In this document: in pieces, positions 59,914-64,000 of the stretch
Layout of the letters: each line of letters opens with the position of its first letter
Position numbering within the stretch: the first letter of the stretch is position 1
NCBI RefSeq assembly: GCF_024323335.1
Contig: NC_066585.1
Coordinates: 184,034,294-184,098,293, forward strand
Direction of reading: 5' to 3'
Origin: Lathyrus oleraceus
Lineage: Eukaryota > Streptophyta > Magnoliopsida > Fabales > Fabaceae
Length of the DNA stretch: 64,000 bases
Made by a program: the position numbers and the translations under genes
The notes under the pieces: generated by a model
What the model saw: only the letters and a program-made list of their open reading frames with translations
What the model was told of the DNA's origin: nothing
Databases searched by the model: none

Positions 59914-60809
59914 CATGCATTTTGCTAAGTCAATGCAGACAGAATTTGAAATGAGTCTGATGGGAGAACTCAAGTTCTTTTTCTGGGAATCCATATTGAT
60001 AAATGTTCAAAAGGAACATACATCTATCAAATAAAATATACAAGGGAACTTATGAATAAGTTTAACTTGTTATAAAGAAACCAAGCAAAGACTCAAATGC
60101 ATTCTACATTATTCTAGAGAAAGGAGAGGTAAGCAGTTAGGTAAATCAAAAGTTTTTCAGAGGTATGATATGCTCTCTTATTTATCTAACCGCTTCTAGG
60201 CTTGATATTTTATTCAATGTTGGCTTATGTGATTGCTTCTAATCAGATCGTAGGGAGACTCATTTAACTGTTGTTAAGAGAATCTTTAGGTATCTAAACG
60301 TTAATACTAACCTCTGTTTGTTTTATAGAAAATCAAGTGACTATAAATTAGTAAGTTATTATGATGTTGACTACAGTGGAGACATAATAGAAAGGAAAAG
60401 TACTTATGGAAGTTGTCAATTTCTAGGATAGAATCCGACCTCATGGTCCAGTAAGAGACAGTTAACAATTTCACTTTCAATAGCCGAAGCTGAATATATT
60501 GCAGCTTTTGGATGCAGCACTCAGATACTCTGGATGAAGAGTCAGCTAGAAGATTATCAAATATTCGATAGTAAAATTCCTATTCTTTATGATAATACTT
60601 ATGCTATTTGTTTGTCTAAGAACCCTATCTTGCATTCTAGGGCTAAGCATATTAAAATTAAACATCACTTCTTACGTGACTATGTTCAGTAGGGTATTTT
60701 TCACTTAAAATTTGTTGATACAGACCCTCAATAGGATGATATCTTTACAAAACCCCTTGTTGAAAATATATTTGAAATTCTGGTATCAGATATGAGATGT
60801 CAAAGGTAA
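59914..60809 (+). pseudogene. Copia B pol remnant, second part (RT end, RNase H)
   Basis: Resumes at the codon where RT was interrupted (FAKSMQTEFEMS in consensus order; here with a stop). It continues to RNase H with YDVDYSGD, ISLSIAEAEYIA, YDNTYAICLS and HIKIKHHFLRD. Several stops interrupt it. The pol frame ends at TAA 60807-60809, immediately against the LTR of F; whether that TAA is native or created at the target site cannot be told here. Confidence 0.85.
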
Positions 60810-61811
60810 TGTCACGACACTAATATCTGAATGATACAAATAGGATAAAGATAAAGAACAGTAATGCAAGAGACACAAGCAATTGTTAACCCAGTTCGGT
60901 GCAACTCACCTACGTCTGGGGGCTACCAAGCCAGGAAGGAAATCCACTAAAATAGAATCAGTTCAAAGTCTCTCAGTAAATAACACAAGTTACAGTCTTT
61001 TTCACCTAATCTCTACCAGTGTGACTTCTACCTAAGAACTCTTAGATATGAGATCTCACTCACTCCCCCTCAATCACACCAGTGATATTAAACAAGAATT
61101 ACAATGAAAAGAAGACACTCTTCAAAGACACACACTTGATCTTACTTAGCAGCTTCAATCAAGTAGACACACACTCATGCTTAAAAGCTTTGAGGGATAA
61201 ATTACAACTCAAAAATCAGACCAATTCAATCATCTATGGATGAATTGAATGGCTTACAAGTCACACGACCACACAAGACTTAAACCCTTATTTTCTCTCA
61301 ATATTTCGCTTTGTATTTCTTTTGTATCAAATCAGGTTTTCCATATCCTTTTTATAGAAGCTTTCAGTTGGGCTTGGACATCATAAAACCCTGAAACTAT
61401 TTTCCATTCAAATCTTCTTATGACAGTTGGTTAGATCTCTTTGGAAAATAAGTTAATCAGATTGTAATCATTGATTGATAGCGTTTACAATTAACTCATC
61501 AATCAAACATAGATTGCCATTAAAAGCACAATCACATAACACATAACATTCAGACTGAATGTTCTGTGTACAAATGTCATGACATCGGGTCTGACATCCT
61601 GGAACAATCCTGCATAATTCCATTTTAAATATCCAGCAGGTACATAATATCAGATGTCATGACATCGGGTATGACATCCTGAAACAATTCTGCATAATTA
61701 TATTTTCAACATCCAGCAGGCACATAGATATCTTATGTTAAGACATCACATGTAACATCTTGTGAACATTCTTGGTTTTACCAAAATTGCTGCCAACACT
61801 TCGAACCAACA
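60810..61811 (-). repeat. 3' LTR of copia F
   Basis: Minus strand starts TGTTGGTTCGAAG at 61811, directly after the polypurine tract, and ends GTGTCGTGACA at 60810 (1,002 bp; an alternative start TGTTGGCAGC lies at 61798). A TATAAAAA box on the minus strand is at 61356-61349. U3 carries an 80-bp tandem duplication (61575-61654 and 61655-61734), each beginning with the palindrome TGTCATGACA. Confidence 0.82.
61575..61734. repeat. 80-bp tandem duplication in U3 of F LTR
   Basis: The two 80-bp units match at about 85-90% of positions by eye. Both start with the 10-bp palindrome TGTCATGACA followed by TCGGGT, and contain CAGCAGG(T/C)ACATA. They lie upstream of the TATA box on the coding strand, so they could act as a duplicated enhancer (inference). 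Confidence 0.8.
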
Positions 61812-61825
61812 AACTCCCCCTTTGG
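61812..61825 (-). other. Polypurine tract of copia F
   Basis: Minus strand CCAAAGGGGGAGTT directly before the LTR start, the classic SIRE-type tract. Confidence 0.8.
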
Positions 61826-62005
61826 CAAATTTTGGCTAAAACATATATCAGTCCATTTGTTCACAAGAAAAAAAACACATCAGCAGTTAAACAGCATAAC
61901 ATCAGTTTAAGCAGCAGCAGATGCAAACACAATTACTAGCTATAATAGCAACTAGTAATACAAACATGCACATGGGTACTTCTTCTCCCCCTAAGTCTGT
62001 TCACC

Positions 62006-62190
62006 TACAGACATCTCCTTCAACAACAACAACACCTGTAACAATCAGAATTTCCTTCTGACATCTCCTTCAACATCTGTAACATTCAGAATCACATTCT
62101 GACATCTCCTTTAACATCACTGAACATCATTCTGTTCAACATCAGACATCTCCTTCAACATCACAGAACATCATTCTGTTCAACATCATC
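62006..62190. repeat. Four-copy minisatellite in the 3' region of copia F
   Basis: Units begin GACATCTCCTTCAACA at about 62010, 62061, 62100 and 62143 (period 39-51 bp). The last two contain the inverted repeat TGAACA / TGTTCA (or AGAACA / TGTTC) around TCATTC. Confidence 0.75.
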
Positions 62191-62623
62191 GGCTATCATT
62201 AGCCTAACTAGCTACATCAGCACATGATAACTGCAGCTCATCACATCTCCACACATTAACTGCAGCTCTCCACATAATAACTTCTACCCCTTTTTAGTCA
62301 AAATAGACCAAAGTGACCAATTAGACAAAATAAATGTCAATCAGTCCAACAGAGAATGTCACAAAGGATGTTATAACATATAAAATGTTAAAAGACAATG
62401 TCAGGTGGTACAAACCATAATTATACACAACTGCAATAGCTGAGATAATCAAAAATCCAGGGAACTCATACAGAGCCCAAATATTACATCATGGCATCAG
62501 AAAAGGACTGCCAAAAAATTACAAACATCAAACAGAAAAGCAACACACCATCCAAACATCCAAAACATCCAAAACAACATCCAGAACACACAACATTAAC
62601 AAGGGAACCATCACCATAACAAC
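62191..62623 (-). other. Non-coding 3' region of copia F between minisatellite and ORF stop
   Basis: AT-rich, with repeated CCAAAACATC-like units at about 62550-62590. No gene seen. Confidence 0.5.
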
Positions 62624-64000
62624 TTAGTCTGAGGAGGTAGCATCTTCTTCACCTTCAGATCCAGAACTGCCACTAGATTGATCTTGAGAATTAGACCTCT
62701 CATATGAGGTATGGGCATCTGTCTCCTTGGCTTCACCAACCTTATCCATCTCTTCTTGCTCCAAGCTACTAATGAGAACCTCTAAAGCCTCTTTACTAGC
62801 CTTGGCCACCCTAATCCCATTTTACAACTCCTTACAGGTTTCTTTTAATTGAGCAATCAGGCCACCTTGTGAGGCTGGCTCCTTCCTTGTAGATGTCATG
62901 ACAATGTCATTGACATGACTGCCTTCAAATAACTTGTAATGAATGGATAATGGAGGCTTCCTTATACAGGGGATATCACTTGTGTTTAGAATACCAGGTT
63001 ATTGGCTTAAAATAATTCCACAAATGATCGAGGGAAAGGAAATTGGAAGCTTTACTGCATTAGTGGAGGCATGTCTAACAATTTTTTCAAACATGAACCT
63101 TCCATAATCAAAGTTGAGCCTGGTTCCAATAGCATATATAATCCTTCCAAGAGCATTAAATATTGTTGAGATATGGTTTATGGGCACCCAGTTGGCTGAA
63201 CCTATCTTATGCAAGATAGCATATTTTACAGTTAATTTGCCAGTAGATAGATGCTTTTTGCTTGGCCATTCCTTGACTTGACCAGCAGTGATTGTCCTAC
63301 AGACTTCATTGTCTGTGGCTTCTAACTCAATAACTCCTTCAGTTCCTCTTCCTAGGAATTTATTGATGATAGTTGGGGAGAACCTTACACACCTTCCTCT
63401 CACAAAGACCTTGCAGAATTCTTTGATTTTCTTGTCAAAAATATCCTCTGGGATATTCACCACAAACTCCTTCACTAAACCTTCAAAACATTGGGGCAAA
63501 GCACTAAATGTTTTCATCAAACCAGCAGTCTTGATCAATTCCATGACCTCCTTCACTTCTACAGCCTCCTTCCCTAGCTCCCTTTCCACATCAACTCTCC
63601 TTTGTATAACAAATTTCCACTTGGTTGCACCATCTTCCAAATGAAATGAAATGTTGTCCAAATGCACAACTGCAACCTTAGCTGGAGACTTTTTAACAGT
63701 CTGCCTTTTAGCAGGAGAGATGTCTGGGACATCGTCTTCGACATCATCTTCAAAGTCAGAACTTTCTCTGACCTTTGTTTTCTTGACTTCCACTTTACTC
63801 CATGATTTAGAAGGACCTACAGTAGCAACCTTCTTACCTGTTCTGGCTGTCAACATCTCAGCCACAATCTTGCCTTTCCTGGTCTTCATTTTCTTTGCAA
63901 CACTTGGTTTCAAGTGATAAACCAAGGTGTCATTTTCCTCTTCTGAACTCTCTTCCTCCAAATCAATAACTTTCTCAGCAGTGTCATGCTTCTTAGATTG
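62624..64000 (-). pseudogene. SIRE env-like ORF (ORF2), 5'-truncated by window edge, element F
   Basis: Minus-strand frame open from the window edge at 64000 (no start in view) to TAA at 63001-62999, then in the same frame 58 codons to TAA at 62824-62822 and 66 codons to the final stop at 62626-62624. An acidic/lysine-rich N-terminal part (SSEEEND, KKMKTRKGK) is followed by a folded domain with ALPQCFEGLVKEF, VRGRCVRFSPTIINKFLGRG and YAILHKIGSANWVPINHIST, then a Ser/Glu-rich tail (GSSGSEGEEDATSSD). This matches the env-like ORF2 that follows pol in SIRE1-type elements and is related to the plant-transposon-protein family. It has two nonsense changes and otherwise looks intact. Confidence 0.82.

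Larger units (their letters stand above)
18581..60809 (+). mobile_element. Ty1/copia retrotransposon B (SIRE/Maximus-like), interrupted twice
   Basis: B is reconstructed from three pieces on the plus strand: 18581-19186 (start of 5' LTR), 50938-55752 (rest of LTR, primer site, gag, most of pol) and 59914-60809 (end of pol). Ogre C split its LTR and a solo LTR (E) split its RT. Removing C leaves one copy of its TSD GTACA and a continuous LTR. The 5 bp left of B are CATGT (18576-18580). The 3' LTR is not visible because element F begins at 60810, directly after the pol stop codon. Confidence 0.85.
60810..64000 (-). mobile_element. SIRE-type Ty1/copia element F (3' part, runs off right edge)
   Basis: On the minus strand from the right edge: env-like ORF, 3' non-coding region with minisatellite, polypurine tract (61825-61812), 3' LTR (61811-60810). 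pol, gag and 5' LTR should lie beyond 64000. The pentamer before the LTR, GGTAA (60805-60809), is one half of its target-site duplication. Confidence 0.85.

Overview
This window looks like intergenic plant heterochromatin built entirely from nested LTR retrotransposons. I see no host protein gene, tRNA or rRNA. The very long (about 4.9 kb) LTRs, the tRNA-Arg-type primer site, the extra ORF upstream of gag, and an intron between protease and reverse transcriptase are hallmarks of Ogre (Ty3/gypsy, Tat lineage). With the SIRE/Maximus-type copia and Athila-type elements beside them, they point to a legume, probably of the pea/vetch/Medicago group. That species guess is an inference; the nesting itself is read directly from LTR ends and target-site duplications (TSDs).

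Left part (1-12805). A minus-strand Ogre (G) enters from the left edge: ORF1 at 1-516, leader, primer site, then a 5' LTR at 1370-6268. It sits inside the gag-pro of an older, heavily decayed plus-strand Ogre (H, 6269-10460). H breaks off inside its integrase where a minus-strand LTR without matching TSDs begins (I, 10461-12805).

Middle and right (12806-64000). A decayed minus-strand SIRE-type copia element (A, 12806-18580) was hit 21 bp upstream of its gag start by a plus-strand copia element (B, starts 18581). The 5' LTR of B was then split by a complete plus-strand Ogre (C, 19187-50932, TSD GTACA). The 3' untranslated region of C was split in turn by an Athila-like element (D, 37167-45902, TSD ATATC). 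Back in B, the reverse-transcriptase region holds a solo Ogre-family LTR (E, 55753-59913, imperfect TSD). B is lost from view at 60810, where a minus-strand SIRE-type copia element (F) begins: 3' LTR, polypurine tract, then a long env-like ORF that runs off the right edge.

How the parts work. C has LTR, tRNA-Arg primer site, ORF1 (DUF7745-like), gag-pro, a 269-bp intron, then RT-RNase H-integrase, a long 3' UTR and a 3' LTR. Its frames carry only a handful of stops and frameshifts, but its integrase catalytic Glu is Lys. D keeps a 570-codon gag and a 400-codon env-like frame, but RT, RNase H and integrase are deleted, so it is non-autonomous. Its LTRs differ by about 2% by eye, against several percent for C, which agrees with the nesting order.

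The most unusual structure is in the 3' UTR of C (35984-36849): about a dozen short inverted repeats with an 8-nt loop usually close to CAGTAACC, whose arms differ from copy to copy yet stay self-complementary. A similar two-copy pattern lies in the 3' region of copia A.
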